Source: Neopestalotiopsis rosae (Eukaryota; Ascomycota; Sordariomycetes; Amphisphaeriales; Sporocadaceae). Taken from it: a stretch of 64,000 nt of DNA. This document shows positions 10,849 through 23,056 of the stretch, in pieces. Each line of letters opens with the position of its first letter. The first letter of the stretch is position 1. The translations under genes were made by a program, and so were the position numbers. The stretch spans positions 2,728,001 to 2,792,000 of the forward strand of contig JALGAS010000003.1 of the NCBI GenBank assembly GCA_023078685.1, written 5' to 3'. Under the pieces are notes generated by a model, which had not been told where the DNA came from, did no database searches, and was given only the letters and a program-made list of their open reading frames with translations.

Positions 10849-13008
10849 ATGGCGATCATCTCCGCCGGCGAAAAGGTTGACGCCTTTAGAAACATCGTCA
10901 GAACAGATACAACTACGAACCGGGTGAAGAACTTTGTCGTTGACAGCAGCCCAAAGTTCCCAGGAGCCACCAAACAATATCTCCTCGACAAGCTGCCAAT
11001 CGTTCAGTGGCTGCCGCGCTACCACCCGTCATGGCTCATCCAAGACTTCATCGCCGGACTCACCATTGGCGTGATGCTGATTCCACAAGGACTGGCATAT
11101 GCCAAGATTGCGACGATTCCCATTGAAAATGGTCTATACAGTGCCTGGTGGCCCGCTGCGATCCAGGTTTTCATGGGAACATCTAAGGGTGAATCATACC
11201 ACGCTCAAAAAGTGCAACGGAGTTTATGAAAGCTAATACACTGAGCCTCATAGATATTTCGGTCGGACCTACTTCGATTTTGGGTCTCCTGACGGCCGAA
11301 ATTGTGGCAAGCTATTCCGACGAGTACAGCCCAGCCGCCATTGCCAGCGCCGTCGCCTTCATGGTCGGCATCTACTGCTTGATTCTTGGACTCCTTGGCC
11401 TCGGTTTCCTTCTCGACTACGTCTCCGTTCCCGTCCTGACCGGCTTCATCTCCGCTACTGCACTCACCATTGGCTTTGGCCAGCTAGGTAGTTTGATTGG
11501 ACTCAGCGATACACCGTCCATGGTCTTCGACATCATCGGCGACGCCCTGAAGCGACTCCCGAAATGGGACGGACCAACCTGCGGCGTGGGGATTGGGTCC
11601 ATCATCCTGCTCATCGCCATTGAAAAGATTGGCAAGAAGCTCGGCGAGAGACACTTTGTCTTCAAGTACGTGGCCAGCAGCCGCGCCATCATTGTGCTCT
11701 TCCTCTTCACGCTCATCAGCTACCTCGTCAACAAGGATCGTGGCAGCGACTTGGTCTGGGCTATTAGCAAGGTCAGCACCCACGGCATCGCGACGCCCAA
11801 GTCCCACGACGCCGGCCTCATTGGCAAGGCCGCAGCCCGCTCGTTTGCGCCCCTCGTCGCCTGCGCCCTGGAGCACCTGGCCGTCGCCAAGGCCTTTGGG
11901 CGCCGCAACGGCTACGCCATCGACCAGACCCAGGAGCTCAACTACCTCGGCGTCACCAACCTCGTCAACAGCTTCTTTGGCGCCATGCCCTGCGGAGGTG
12001 CCATGTCCCGTACTGCCGTCAACTCCGAGTGTCGTGTCCGGAGCCCTCTGAGCGGACTCGTCACGGCCGCCTGGATTATCTTGACTATTTATGTCTTTTC
12101 ACCTGCGCTCTACTGGATCCCCAAGGCTACTCTTGCAGCAATCATTGTACGTACTCTCAAATTTTATGTTCCAGTATAAGTTACTAACACATTTCAAGAT
12201 CATGGCTGTGATCAACCTATTTGGTCCCGTCTCGCTCTTTTACAAGTATTGGAGAATGTCCTTGGCAGACTTTATCGCATCTCAGCTTGCTTTCTGGTTG
12301 ACAATCTTCCAGTCGGCCGAGATTGGCATTGGTGCCGGCGTCGCCTGGAGTCTGGTCTGGTCACTGCTACGCTCCGCCTTTGTCAAGGCCGACGTCAACA
12401 TGAGCACCAGTAGTGACTCTGCCGCAGACTCTCAGGGACTGGACCGCTTCAACACGACAGCCGGCGACCTGTCGACCGTGTCGGTGCCCAGCGACACCGT
12501 CATCGTCCACTTCAACGACTCCATCTTCTTCCCCAACGCGGCGCGCAACAAGCGCGTCACCGTCGAGGCCATCCAGCTCGTCTACGACAAGCTGCCCGAC
12601 GCGACCGTCTTCCGCTCGCGCGAGCGCAGCTGGAGCGTCGCGGCCGAGCGCCGGGTCGAGCGCGTGCGCCGGGAGCGCCACATCACCCTGCGCGACGTGC
12701 CCCTGAGCGTCGTCGTCTTCGACTTCACCATGACGTCGTGGATCGACACGACGGGCGTGCTGGCGCTGGGCGAGCTCAAGGCCGACATTCGCCTGCACTG
12801 CGGCAAGGAGGTGCAGTTCCGCATGGTGGGCATGAGCCCCGGCGTGCGCAGCCGCTTTGCCCGCGCAAAGTGGCCCCTGTCCGACTACGACGACGAGCAC
12901 TACCTCGATGTCGACGTCCTGTACCCTACCCTGGAGAGGGCCATTGTCGATCGCGAGAGGCTGGGCAGCGTCCTGGAGGCGGTGGTGTCGGAAAAGACCA
13001 TGGACTAG
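10849..13008 (+). CDS. SulP-family sulfate permease with STAS domain
   Basis: Three exons: 10849-11188, 11254-12146 and 12199-13008 (introns of 65 and 52 nt, both with CTAAY-type branch sites), encoding 680 residues. The N-terminal half has the SulP signature region (QDFIAGLTIGVMLIPQGLAYA, then SVGPTSI) and a run of hydrophobic segments consistent with 10-14 membrane passes. From about residue 505 to 665 there is a cytosolic STAS domain, including the conserved strand-loop VVVFDFTMTSWIDTTGV. SulP proteins import sulfate, usually with protons, or exchange anions at the plasma membrane. At 680 residues it is shorter than the roughly 800-residue yeast Sul1/Sul2 type, so the exact anion is uncertain. 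A secreted sulfatase gene lies 10 kb downstream. Confidence 0.92.
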
Positions 13009-15217
13009 ATTGTGACTCTTTTTCTTCTCCTACCTGTGTCGATCAATATTGGGCTTATCAAATGTGGTCTGCGTTTCTATTTTTGATCTGATGGCAAGGA
13101 TTACAGGAGTACAAGTCTATGTCAAAGTAGTTTTCTATTCCTTTATCAATACTCATGTACAAAGTTTAGCGTTTTCAAGATCGAAATTATGATTACACCC
13201 ATCAATTATTTTTCCTCGTCGGATTCCCTTTCTAGTACACAATTGCTGTTCGTGATGGCTTGAATTGGCACAGCAAATGAATGCTCTTCTTGTCTTCCAC
13301 TTCGATACATGTTTTGGAATGTATCCACTCACTTTCTTGTAAACAGAGACTTATTCAAGTCACATGCATTCTGCTGACGAAGTATGTTGCCTGATGCGTG
13401 TCTTCGGGCGCAGAGCTACATTTAGATGCATTGTACGGCACGAAGGCTTCGGTCCCTATTGGCCATGGTGAGTATTCTGCGAGTATTCCACCAGCACTAG
13501 ACACTCATCACATTGATGGTGTCATCAAGCAAGGTCAAGTCTGCATTGAGATATCAGGATCTAAAGAAAGACCTGAATAGATGGGTCTTCTGGTACCATA
13601 GATATTGATGCACCAATGAAAATTGAAATGGCCTCGTTGTGGTCAACATTCTAGTGTCTAGGCTCAAACTACTCAGATAGCATGTGCATAAGGGTGCATC
13701 AATCCTCGACACAATCGTTCAATTGTCCTTGTTCTAATCTAGTACAGCACATCATCGCCCAAAACAATGATTCGATGCAACGCAATGAACCGCAGTCTGA
13801 TATGGGGAGTGGGCCAGTAACCCCTCCTAGGGTACGCACGCATCGATGAATCTGATTCATCATCACAGCTTACCCCTGATTGACAACCACCATGTGATGA
13901 GCGGATCCACTGTCGCGGCGCTTAGAATTGACCAGTACCTTGCCTGAATCTCATATGGGACTCAATGAAACCCCCCTGGAAGACATGCCTCATCCCTTGC
14001 ATCGTCGACGCAAGCAGAAAATGGTAATCAATAGAGTGGCTTGCGCAGAGTAAAAAAAAAAGTTTGGATCGTCGGTTCGCTTACCGGGTCCCGAGACGCC
14101 TATAGACCACACCGTGGGACGGAATGTAACACACCAGGATTTTGGGAGCTTCCTGTAAAATGGCATGTCGTTATAAGGGTACATGATGGCGAAAGCGAGC
14201 GAGCGAGAGAATCTATGGATTAGCACAACACCAGCATGTCAAGTACAGATACAAAGGTTGGGCTTTTGGGGGTTTCCTTCTTGCACAAACGAAAATGGGC
14301 AATATACTAGAAATGGAAAAGAGCACGGAGAATATAATCATGGGGACTATCCGATCGTGATCCACAGCGGCCCCGCGTTCTCCATATAAAAAGGGAAACA
14401 TGGTTCCCCGCGAAAGCCCAGGAAGCTTGGAAAAAGCTTACCCGCACTTGGCAAAGTTCCCTCGGTTTCTTCTCCCCAAAAGTCCAAGCTGGTGTATGAA
14501 GCCAAGCAGTAACTATTAATCATGGGGGTGTTCCCCATTGAAAAAACCCGCTGGCGTGGAGCCCTTTCCCCTGGACACTGGGCAATCACGACGTTATCAG
14601 AAAAAAGTCTTGGCCCTGCCGAAACTGTTCTTGGCTTGCTTCCTTTGGAAGTGGCAATGAAACAAGTCGTTCTAATCAATGTGGAGCCAAGAAATATAGT
14701 CGTTGGCCGCGTTATCCTCTTCAGTCCTACCCAGCGCCACCACGGCGCACCATGGAACGAAAAAGAGGGAAACACAGGAAAGCCCCTCCCCTCCCACTCC
14801 TCCTCGACGGAGACGAGCCTAGATTCAGTACAGCTTGCGGTCCTTCTCCGTTTAAGCGACGTGCGACCCGGACGAAATGCTCCCCGGGCTCGAGTAAATG
14901 CCAAGCGCTGCTAACTCTGGTTTCCAAAACACACCAAACACTCCTGTATGGGCGTGGCGGGAACGAAAAGCACACACAAAGATGGATCAAAGTAGGCTTT
15001 TGTATGTAATTTATTTCAATTTCAAAAGTGATACACTTTCGGATTTTCCAGTCTGACCATACGATAAATCTGCCACAGATAGTCAAATGACTGCCAATTT
15101 GTCCCGAAAAAAACAAACGATCCTCGAAGTTCGTCCCCCGTAGCCAATCGGTCGTCTTAACGAATCCAGTGATATATTTAAGAAAAGGAAAAAATTGAAT
15201 ATTTGTGCAAATGTGTT
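13009..15217. other. Intergenic (2.2 kb), no convincing gene
   Basis: Contains the 3' regions of two convergent genes (sulfate permease and oxalate decarboxylase). Overlapping frames around 14347-14914 are open on both strands with low-complexity Arg/Pro/Gly content and no motif, so I do not call them genes. Confidence 0.5.
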
Positions 15218-16770
15218 TTACTTGAGCTCGCTCGTAGAGACCCGTTGATGCGAGAAGAGATCGGCGTCGGGCTGCGTGACCTCGTCCTTGGCGGCGCTCT
15301 TGACCTTGTCCCAAAAGATCTCGCCGTTCTTGGGGTCGTCGGCAAACAGGTGGTCAATGACCATCTTCTTGGGCGTCTCGCCCATCCACTGGAACAGCGA
15401 GAAATCGCGGAACTCGTCGGCCTTGAAGACCTCGAGCATCTCAATGGGCTCGTCGCCAATGTTCTCGACAAAGTGGCCCATGTTGCGGGGCACGATGCCG
15501 ACGTCGCCGGGCACGTAGTCAAAGGTGCGGGCGTTGCCCTCGGAACCAAAGATGGTAATGCGGGCGCGGCCCTTGATGAAGAAGGACCACTCGTCGGCGT
15601 TGGGGTGCCAGTGCATCTCGCGGATGGCTCCCGGCTGGATGGTGACGTGGGCGGCGGCCACGGTCTTGGAAATGGGGAAGTTCTTGGAGTCAGTGATGCG
15701 CACCTCGCCTCCTGTGGTCTGCTTTGGCTCCTGCTCCAACATGCGATGCGTAAAATTGTACTTGGACTTCTTGACATTCTTGCCGCTCGGCTTCTCGTCG
15801 CTAATCGAGCCGGGAAGGGCGCCCTGGAAGATGTACTTCTCACCGTCGGGAATGTGCGCAAAGATCTCGGGTGCCAGGTTAAAGTTCTTTGAAATGACGG
15901 ACTTGGGGGTGTGTGCTTTTTTTCATGATTAGTTTCCATGCCAATTGGAAGAGTTGTACAAATTCTCACCTAGCCAATCCGTAAGGATAAACGTAGACTC
16001 CTCGGAAAAGCCTCCATCGTCAAAGACCAGCAGGAACTCGGTTCCGTTGGGGCTCAAGCCTTGGAGAGAGTGCGGCACACCACTTGGGAAGTACCAGAGG
16101 TCCCCCTTCTTGAGATCGTCGAAGAAGCTGCCGCCCTCATAATCAATGGCAGTGACGCGGACCTCGCCATCCAGGACGTAAGCCCACTCGGCTTCCTTGT
16201 GCCAGTGCAATTCACGAATGACACCCTCGCCGAGGCGCATGTTGACCGAGGCCAGCTCGACGCTGGTGCCAAGCTCTCGGACTGTCGTCTGTCGGGTCCA
16301 GCCGCCCTCCTATTTTAGGGTATAACGTGTTAGCTGCCGTGCGACTCTGCGACTCTAGTGTAAAGCCCCGATGTGAGACAGCGCAAGGAATGGGAAAACC
16401 TTCTCACCTCAATTCTCACGTGCGAGTCGGCAAAACTCCAGCGCATGTTGGCCATGTTGCCATGATCGGTGCTGGGTGGCCGGACAAGATCGGGATTCTG
16501 TCGCGAACGCTCCCAGTTCCACGGGCCTAACACAGAAGTGCCCAATCCATTGCGGTAGGGCAATGGGTCCAATTCATTGCCAACGCTGTCAACTAGCTTA
16601 TCCAGAGGGTCTTTGAATCCCGGCTTGTAGGGATTCTTGGCATTTGTGTACTTGGAGGGCAGCGGTTTGCCGTCCAAGAGCCGCTGGCGGGGGCTGTCCT
16701 CGACGGGAATGGCGAGGCCAAGCTCACCAAGAGCTGCGCCAAGTAGGACAAGAGAGCTTCGCAGCTGCAT
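15218..16770 (-). CDS. Secreted oxalate decarboxylase (bicupin)
   Basis: Three exons: 16770-16408, 16309-15970 and 15915-15218 (introns of 98 and 54 nt), encoding 466 residues. A signal peptide ([20 protein letters not shown]) points to secretion. Two manganese cupin sites are visible: HWHKEAEW (His156, His158, Glu162) with PSGVPH downstream, and HWHPNADEW with PRNMGH downstream. The lid loop reads GFSEESTF, close to the SENST loop that favours decarboxylation over oxidation in the Bacillus enzyme. The family converts oxalate to formate and CO2 using Mn and O2 (EC 4.1.1.2). A secreted fungal form would remove oxalate outside the cell. Formate is probably handled elsewhere, as no formate dehydrogenase is nearby. 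Confidence 0.93.
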
Positions 16771-18330
16771 GATGGAGGAGTTGGTGCGACGGTGGAGTCG
16801 GTAGTCAGTTCAGCCCTATGATGATGACTATAGCAAGGAACTGAGAAACCAAAGAAAAGAGAAGCAAAGCAAGCAACAATTCGGAAAAGAAAAAGGGCAG
16901 CAGAAAGCGAAAGCAGCAAAAAGGTTGCGGGCTTTTATATATCTCCCGGTGGTCCAGCATCGAACCATTTGGTGACCGCATAAAGATCAAGACCCGAGGC
17001 ACCTCGTCGACGGTCCCCAAGCACAACCAACCTTGGAACATGAGCTTAAAGCTGTGTACACTTGGCTTGCGCCAATGTACATCACCCACCTCGCCTACGA
17101 GCTACCTAGAGCTCCATGCCTGCTATACACTGACCTTTGTGGGGATTGGACAAGTACCTACATTGTTTCTTGACCTTACCCCAAAGCGGTTGTCTGAGCT
17201 ACATTAGCATCTTGGATATGACAGGGTTGCCGCTCTCAACCTCTCTCGAGGCCTGTCATCGACCTACACACTCTGACACGCAGCTCCCAGCCGTTGGTAT
17301 ACACACCAATGGCTCCCCCTGCTCTCGCCCAAACAAATCGTCTGGACAATACCGAATCACCCTCAACTGCCGAGACAACACCGATCAAGCATCACCGAGA
17401 AAGCCGAGTCTCGCCCGCTCTTCGGAGAGGCACATTGTTCGTGGGAGGCTCGTGGCAGGTCAGCCTTGGTCGCCGTTCACCTCCTCAAAACTTCATCTCG
17501 GTCAATCCATCAGCCATTCAAGAAATGAGGCACCGCTGAAACCAAACTATGATACATAGACGACCAGGATAATGACTCTATGGACGGCGATCAAAAGACA
17601 TGATTACCCAGTATCTTTTTTACTCAACTAAGTGGGTTCATATGCAATTTGTTCCGGCATTACTGACGATTTCCATAGAAGCTAGAAGCTTAACATAGCG
17701 GGATGGAAACCTTTGAGACCTGCCACCTCCACCCAAGCGGAGACTCGGTCTACCTAACAAGGATTACCTTACCCCAACCCGCAGCAACCAGACGCCAGGC
17801 CAGGACCTGTGAACGCCTAGCCTGGCCCCCTCGCCTGCCCTACACTTGGGCTTTGCACCACTGAGTGGGACCCGCTGCTAGCGTTATTTAGTGCACTGTA
17901 ACGGGGAACGGGACTCCGCCGATACAGACAACAGCGTCATGGCGGGGCCTAGATTTTAGAGACCAGAAGCTCATAAACATTAGAAGCAGAACGGCTGCCG
18001 GATTCTTTCCACCACCAACCCATAACAAAGTCAATTGCACAGCCTCTGTTCGGCGAGTCTAGCGACAAGTTTTGCTTCAGCATTAGCAAATAATACTGGG
18101 ACAACATATACCTCACTTCGGAACCTCGGAAAGGCATTTCTCGAGTCTTGACCCTCGCCATTTGTATTCAACAAGTTTTTATTCGCCCAAGCTTAATTCT
18201 AGCACATTGTTTTTCTGTGGATATACCACCCATCTTCTATAAGTCGAGACGCATCTCCCGTGGTTCATCGAGGCACCTTTATAAGCAGACTCAATCCCCA
18301 CCCAATCAACTTCATTGAGCAAGTCAGACC
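16771..18330. other. Divergent intergenic region, no convincing gene
   Basis: Shared upstream region of the oxalate decarboxylase (minus) and DUF1275 (plus) genes. Small frames around 17137-17559 lack domains. Nothing else supportable. Confidence 0.5.
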
Positions 18331-19209
18331 ATGGCGACGGAGAACGGGAACGGATACGGCACGGTCGGCAATGGCAATGCCGGCCGAGGAGCCGGAACGC
18401 GCGGTGTCGTTGATGAGGAACAGGCGCTACTGGGACAACCGCCGGCCAAGTCTAATTGGCGCTCGCATCTCACCGTCAACGTCCACCGAGACTGGGCCGA
18501 CTTGGTTCTCCTGTTGTGTTATTTCGTCACTGGTCTCCTCGACAGCGCGTCGATACAGACATGGGGCTCGTTCGTCTCCATGCAGACAGGTGAGCCGCAT
18601 TGAACGCATATCGTCAATTGTACCAAACTAATCAAAGGCTTCATAGGCAACACGGTCTACATTGGCCTCGGCCTGGCTGCGCCCACTGAGTCGACGAGAT
18701 GGATCAAGTCGGGGACTTCGCTAATCTCATTTTGCGTGGGATCTTTCGTCTTCAGCCGATTCCATCGATACTTTATGCCTAGTCGCCGCTGGGTGCTCTG
18801 CGCCTCGTTCGTCCTGCAAATGTCCCTCATTATTGCCGCCGCCGGTATCCTCACGTGGGGACCCAGCTCGGACGATGAGCTCAGCTGGAACGTCTTGGTC
18901 CCCATTGGCCTCGTCGCCTTCCAGAGTTGCGGACAGGCCGTGGTCAGCCGAGCGCTCAAGTACAATGCCCTGACTAGCGTCGTCTTGACCAGCATCTACT
19001 GCGACCTCTTCTCCGACGCCGAGCTGTTTGCCGTCAACAATACTGAGCGCAACCGCCGCGTTGGAGCACCTGTGCTGCTGTTGCTGGGTGCCTTTGTCGG
19101 TGGTCTCGTGGTTAGGACTGAATTGGGAGCTGCCGGTATTCTATGGATCGCGGCTGCGTTCAAGTTTACGGTCGCCGTGACGTGGTTTTTCTGGCCAGCA
19201 GCTGAGTAG
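18331..19209 (+). CDS. DUF1275 (YoaK-type) membrane protein
   Basis: Two exons, 18331-18589 and 18647-19209. The 57-nt intron (GTGAGC donor, ACTAAT branch) splits the codon in the conserved MQTGNTVYIGLGLA segment. The product is 273 residues. About 45 N-terminal residues are Gly/Asn-rich and cytosolic in character. Then follow VTGLLDSASIQTWGSFVSMQTGN, diagnostic of DUF1275, and six or so hydrophobic segments ending in KFTVAVTWFFWP. The family is widespread in bacteria and fungi and its biochemical role is not established; a transporter is often assumed. Neighbours give no clear partner. Confidence 0.88.
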
Positions 19210-19628
19210 ATTCGTTGCTTCAGAGAACAGCATCCCAGTTGATAATTAGTATCGGCGCCAAGTGACTGATCCACAGAAACGGACTGGCGGACAGAGTCTC
19301 GTGTGGTCTCAAGCATCTTTCACGGGTCACTTCCCAGGCCGATTCGCGTGTTGCAGCCGTCTGGCGAAAGCACTGGCGATATATGGAGGGAAAGAGTGCA
19401 AAATGGCCTGTTGGTTCTGCGCAACAGTTTAGCTCCATATTTCTCACTGTCCAGTAGTGAAGTTATCTATTTTGAAATACACAAGACCTCATAAATTCAA
19501 TAAATGGAATAATCAGTCCCCAGCTCTTTCAAGAATGTATCAGTCTATTAGTCTACGTCGCACCAAGAGTAATACATGCTGAAAACTCCTCTACGCGATG
19601 CTATACTGACCGCACATACTGGCCAATC
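19210..19628. other. Convergent intergenic spacer
   Basis: Lies between the 3' ends of the DUF1275 and DHA2 transporter genes. No gene seen. Confidence 0.5.
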
Positions 19629-22227
19629 TTACTTGCGGAGTGCTTTTTCCTTGAGGAAAAGCGCCGCAACCAACCCAAGTGTCGAGCAAGCAAAGGAAAC
19701 ATCTGATAGGAGAAAGTCAGCTGTTGGTGCTAATCTCCAGTGTGAAAGCGAATACAATGGCACTGACAGTGACTATATTCGATACCCTCGACATACGACT
19801 CCACGGCGGCTTTGGCGATGAGAGGAGGAGCGCGATCCAAGTACGCGACATCGGCGGCGGCGCTAGCAATTGCCTATGAGAGGAAACAAATCCAAAGAAT
19901 ATCAGCACCTCTGTGGAAACAGCTACCACAGGTTTTCTTTACAAAAGAAAGAAAAAAGAGGAAATAATTCTCAAAATCACTGAATACCTCTTGTATAGCC
20001 TCGGCGCCGAGACCGAGCGCGGTGAGCCGGACCAGAAGCCCGCTGCGCAGTCCCGCGACGATGAGGGCGCTGCCGACGGCCATGACCATGGTGGTGGCCA
20101 TGGGCCCGATGAGAAAGAGCGCCGAGGTGGCGCTGCTCCGGTCCCTCGGCGATATGGACGCCTGCAGCGCGACGAAGACGGCGGTCTGCGCCATGCCCGT
20201 GCCGAGCCCGCTGTTATCCCGGGGAAGAAGAAAGGTGTTAGCTGGGGATGTATGACGGGTATAAATATGTTCTCTTGGGTCGACTTACCCAGGAATGATG
20301 TACATGGACTCGGCCCAGTTGGTGTGGCCTTGCCATCTCAGAATCAGCAGCAGGTAGCATAACATGCCAGCAGCTGTTGCAAACATGATCAGAGCCTTGT
20401 ACCGGCCGGTTCTGTGTTTTTGAACGTCAGTAGCTAGGCCGTAATGAATGTGCGGGACTTATTGACGATGGCCTACTTTTTGATGATATGTCCCACGGCC
20501 AGTGCGCCAATGGTATTTCCGACGACCGCGGGGAATAAGTGTGCGCCGGCAATAGTACTCGAGGTTCGTTGTGTGACTTGGAAATACAGTGGCACGCTGT
20601 ACATCATCTATAACAAGACGTGCAATAAGCAGGAAGTCCTTTCACGGATGATGGACACGCCAGAGAGTTTGGAGGTTCAAGTTGAATTACTCACCGACAG
20701 CTGCGCGCTCATCTGGCACCCGTGGATTATGTAGCACAGGACGGCATTCTTGTTGTGCAGAAGTCGCACCGGAAATATAGGCTCCCTGGCCCAGTGCTTC
20801 TCCACGAGGAAGAAGGACCCGAGGAGGAGTGCTCCCGCGATCAAGAGGACGGCAATGAGCGGATGGCTCCAGGGGAGCTTGGCTCCGCCAATCTCGACGG
20901 GCAGCATGAGCGCAAAGATACCGAGGCCCAGGAGTGCGGCGCCGGTAAAGTCGATGCGGCCGAGCTGCTTGTGCAGTGGTTGTCTGCCTGCGCTCGTCGA
21001 GTTTGACTCGGGCTTCAGTGGCGGCAGGACAAACCAGCATAGTAGGGTCGCGACGGCGAAGATGGGAGCTTGGCCTAGAAATGACCTGTATTTTGTTTTG
21101 GAGTCAGTCATTTCTTGTTTGTAACTGAATGATGAAAATTCAAAGGGGCTTCTTACCATCTCCACCCGATCGTATCGGTCAGCCAACCGCCCAAGGGTCC
21201 GCCAATACTACGGCCCATGGTTGATACTATATTGAGGTAACTTTGCCAAGCTGCCACCTCTCTCAAAGGCGCAAGATCTGTGGGGGGAGGGTTGTGAGTT
21301 CAGTATATCTCGGTGTAATGGTAGATTCGTAGATGCTCACCCGTGATGATCAGGGCGACGAGCACCGTCATGCCAGCTCCGCCAGACCCCGAGACTACAC
21401 GACCAAGAATGACCTGCCAAAGACTTTGCCCAGCACCACTTGAGATTGCATAATCATATTAGCTGATGAGGCACTACAGCTTGATCTACGTAGACGACTT
21501 ACACCAAAGCACTAAATTATCGAATCAGTAATAGCATTGCGACCAGTATAGTATCAATGTGTACGAACCAGCCAATAGCAAACAATCCATAACACAGTAG
21601 CAGTAACGGTTTTCTTCCAAATATGTCGCTCAATTTACCGTACTATTTCTTGAATTAGTAACATTTTGCTGATTTGCGACCCGAAAATATATAAAATGTC
21701 ATACCAAAGACTGTGTAGCCAAACCGGCTAGCATGAAACCGATGAAAAGCCAACTCGAATTCTCGAGATCATTGAACTCGGAGCCAATGATTGGATGCGT
21801 TGCCAAGACGAGGGATCCATCGGCATTGGTCGTAAAGGTGCCTGGAAAGAAGAGGGTAAGAGGTGATCAAGAGAAACACAAACTTTCTAATCTTTTTCCA
21901 CGATATGATCGTTGCATTTCAAAAGTCAGTAACGGCAGTAGTGGGCTTACCGATTAAAAGGGCAACGACGGTCCTCGCAATGAAGGCGTTGCAGTACCGT
22001 CTGCCGTGGCCTTGTTCGTCCGAGGAGGCCGCAGCCTCCCGCGGGGTCACACCGCTCTCTGGGTCCTTTTGCCGTGCTTCTTCTGCTGCTACGCTGCCAT
22101 ATTTTTGTACCTCGCTATCACCACCGTCTATTGATTTATTGCCGAGCAGGCTCGAGGTTTCGCTGGGGATCATCGTGTTGCTGCTCTCGGATGATGCCAC
22201 GGTGTTGTTGTCATCTTGGCATGGCAT
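19629..22227 (-). CDS. Major facilitator transporter, DHA2 (14-helix drug:H+ antiporter) type
   Basis: I reconstruct 12 exons: 22227-21951, 21841-21705, 21642-21569, 21511-21503, 21438-21341, 21277-21157, 21085-20695, 20607-20477, 20411-20289, 20210-19988, 19873-19768 and 19702-19629. All junctions keep frame and give 587 residues. About 85 hydrophilic N-terminal residues precede the first helix. Motif A reads YGKLSDIFGRKPLL, and the DHA2 motif C region reads GRVVSGSGGAGMT. The C terminus ends in FLKEKALRK. Exon 4 is only 9 nt (TGCTTTGGT). It is needed to complete IGCALVGAGQSLWQ across the third helix region. Proteins of this type export small molecules or toxins across the plasma membrane. 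Substrate unknown; no biosynthetic cluster adjoins it. Confidence 0.88.
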
Positions 22228-23056
22228 GTTTTCTTATTCGTTTCTCACGGTTCGGGCAGAGACTTTGCTTTTTTTATAGTACTTAGCGCTGTGTCGATCT
22301 CTTGAGTGTAGGGCAGGATGAGTATAAAATGTTGAATAGAGCAAGCCAATCAATTGAAATAAGATGATCGAAAGTACCAAAGGAAAACCTAACCTCCAAG
22401 CGAGTCGACTTATTAGAAACAAGTGAGGGTACTATTTGCAGGACAGAAAAAGATCCGACATGAACATGGTCTCATTATTTTCCAGGCTTTACAATGGGTC
22501 TAATCTCAATGTTTCTCTTCTCTCTTTCAGGTGCCTACCTGCCTGCTGCATGTTTTGTTAGTTACCCGCAGTTATGAGCCATGGTGAGCGAGCTGATAGC
22601 TGGGTCATGCACGGTAGTGGGGCATTGCCGGGGCACTCGGGGCCAGTGGCATCGTCGTTAATAACAATCGCAATGGTATCCCCGAATCACGACATCGCGC
22701 TATCTATCAACTTTCTCGGTAACTCGGCCGGCGCAGGCACAGTTCAGTGTCGAGGCTGTTGCATTCGATTGGCACTATTTTCGATGCATCTCATTATTTG
22801 ACATTTGTCTCGCAAATGGTCTCGATGATGATGTGTTCGATGATACAATGTCGATCTAGTTTAGCATACAATATCGTCGTATACATCAAAGGATGACAAT
22901 GGTCGCCCGAGTACATCTTGTCATTTCTGAAGACTTCAGTTGAAATATCGCTTCCATGACTTTTTGTCTGTAATTCACAACGGGAAACACACAAGGCTGA
23001 TGCTCTCGCCAGTCTCGTCGGAATCTTCCCCCATAGTACCATGACAATGAAGAGTC
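22228..23056. other. Intergenic, no convincing gene
   Basis: Upstream region of the DHA2 transporter (minus) and 3' side of the sulfatase gene. No domain-bearing frame. Confidence 0.5.

Noticed and set aside
14347..14914. Overlapping open frames on both strands between the permease and oxalate decarboxylase
   Set aside because: Both strands are open at once with Arg/Pro-rich low-complexity content; typical of non-coding GC-rich DNA.
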